Positions 63,811 through 64,000 of a DNA stretch of 64,000 bases are shown piece after piece; position 1 is the stretch's first letter, and each line of letters opens with the position of its first letter. The stretch is from the NCBI GenBank assembly GCA_017543335.1, contig JAFYGE010000035.1, positions 1 through 64,000 on the forward strand, given 5' to 3'. The position numbers and the translations under genes were made by a program. Under the pieces are notes generated by a model. The model saw only the letters and a program-made list of their open reading frames with translations, was not told the DNA's origin and ran no database searches. This DNA comes from Ruminococcus sp. (GTDB lineage: Bacteria; Bacillota; Clostridia; Oscillospirales; Ruminococcaceae).

Positions 63811-64000
63811 TTATAGTGATCTTCCTAATTTATATGCTTTTTCAGGGTATCCGCTTGCTCTTGTCATCGACGGACTTCCGCACCCATAGCCCAACACCAT
63901 GCCTTTATCCTCAAAATTTATGTAGCGTACCAGTGTTTTATAGTGAGCCTGCAAAGCTTCAAATGTCCAGTCATCAGCATTCCACGCAACAGTCAGAAGT
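63811..64000 (-). CDS. Flavodoxin-family NAD(P)H-dependent oxidoreductase, 3' part only
   Basis: The open frame enters from the right edge and ends in TAA at 63811-63813. The visible 62 residues include LVRYINFEDKGMVLGYGCG and SMTRASGYPEKAYKLGRSL, typical of the C-terminus of NADPH-dependent FMN reductase-like proteins. It is truncated by the window. It lies 13 bp ahead of the flavodoxin gene, so the two are probably one operon. Confidence 0.7.
   Translation of the reverse strand, partial: LLTVAWNADDWTFEALQAHYKTLVRYINFEDKGMVLGYGCGSPSMTRASGYPEKAYKLGRSL

Overview
The window looks like chromosome of an anaerobic, A+T-rich Bacillota, most likely a Ruminococcus-type member of the Oscillospiraceae. 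The pointers are type III glutamine synthetase (GlnN), an ammonium transporter fused to PII, ANTAR regulators beside glutamine-synthetase-like genes, a four-subunit 2-oxoacid:ferredoxin oxidoreductase with a PaaK-type CoA ligase, a T-box on alaS, and very large secreted proteins with Thr-rich linkers. I see no rRNA, tRNA, CRISPR, prophage or insertion sequence with a transposase.

Layout. 1-3.1 kb: a 180-bp palindromic MITE, then an ACT/metallo-beta-lactamase fusion, a cyclase and pgeF. 3.2-12.5 kb (minus): gltB (frameshifted)-gltD-GS-like-ANTAR-purF. 12.7-18.5 kb (plus): amt-PII, pyrG, glnN. 18.5-18.9 kb: a hairpin-rich element between two copies of one terminator, plus a solo MITE end. 19-23.3 kb (minus): paaK and a gamma-delta-alpha-beta ferredoxin oxidoreductase operon. 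23.4-29.7 kb (minus): a methyltransferase-mccB-mccA-like cysteine operon and a sulfonate-type ABC transporter, each preceded by a cysteine-codon leader ORF. 30-33.1 kb (plus): a secreted zincin and a 44-residue peptide. 33.3-46.8 kb (minus): housekeeping and envelope genes (MBL hydrolase, acyP, SDR, DHHW/MBOAT acetylation pair, RNase M5-like, holA, comEC, PRTase, HIT, alaS, FemAB). 46.9-48.8 kb (plus): a second GS-like/ANTAR pair. 48.9-54.7 kb (minus): a 1,893-residue surface protein followed by a 34-residue peptide. 55.2-59 kb (plus): two more secreted proteins and a frameshifted Gfo/Idh/MocA gene. 59-64 kb (minus): metF, the methionine synthase activation domain, metH, flavodoxin and a truncated flavodoxin-like reductase.

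Nitrogen. Amt-PII imports and senses ammonium, GlnN and GltBD fix it, and pyrG and purF spend glutamine. Both the amt and gltB transcripts begin with a leader in which two hairpins with A1/G4 hexaloops overlap terminator-like hairpins, as expected for ANTAR antitermination targets. Two ANTAR genes are present, each paired with a glutamine-synthetase-like protein that lacks catalytic residues.

Sulfur. The reverse-transsulfuration-type operon has a leader ORF with three consecutive Cys codons, a 12-bp antiterminator and a terminator, which together form a complete ribosome-mediated attenuator. The sulfur-type transporter has a 16-codon leader ORF ending Cys-Cys. Methionine synthesis (metF, activation domain, metH) is at the right end.

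Surface. Two secreted proteins that share a duplicated domain are each followed by a tiny ORF carrying the same L-[DE]-I-I-x-F-D-x-x-D-V-I-T-x-S motif. This may be an undescribed family of companion peptides.
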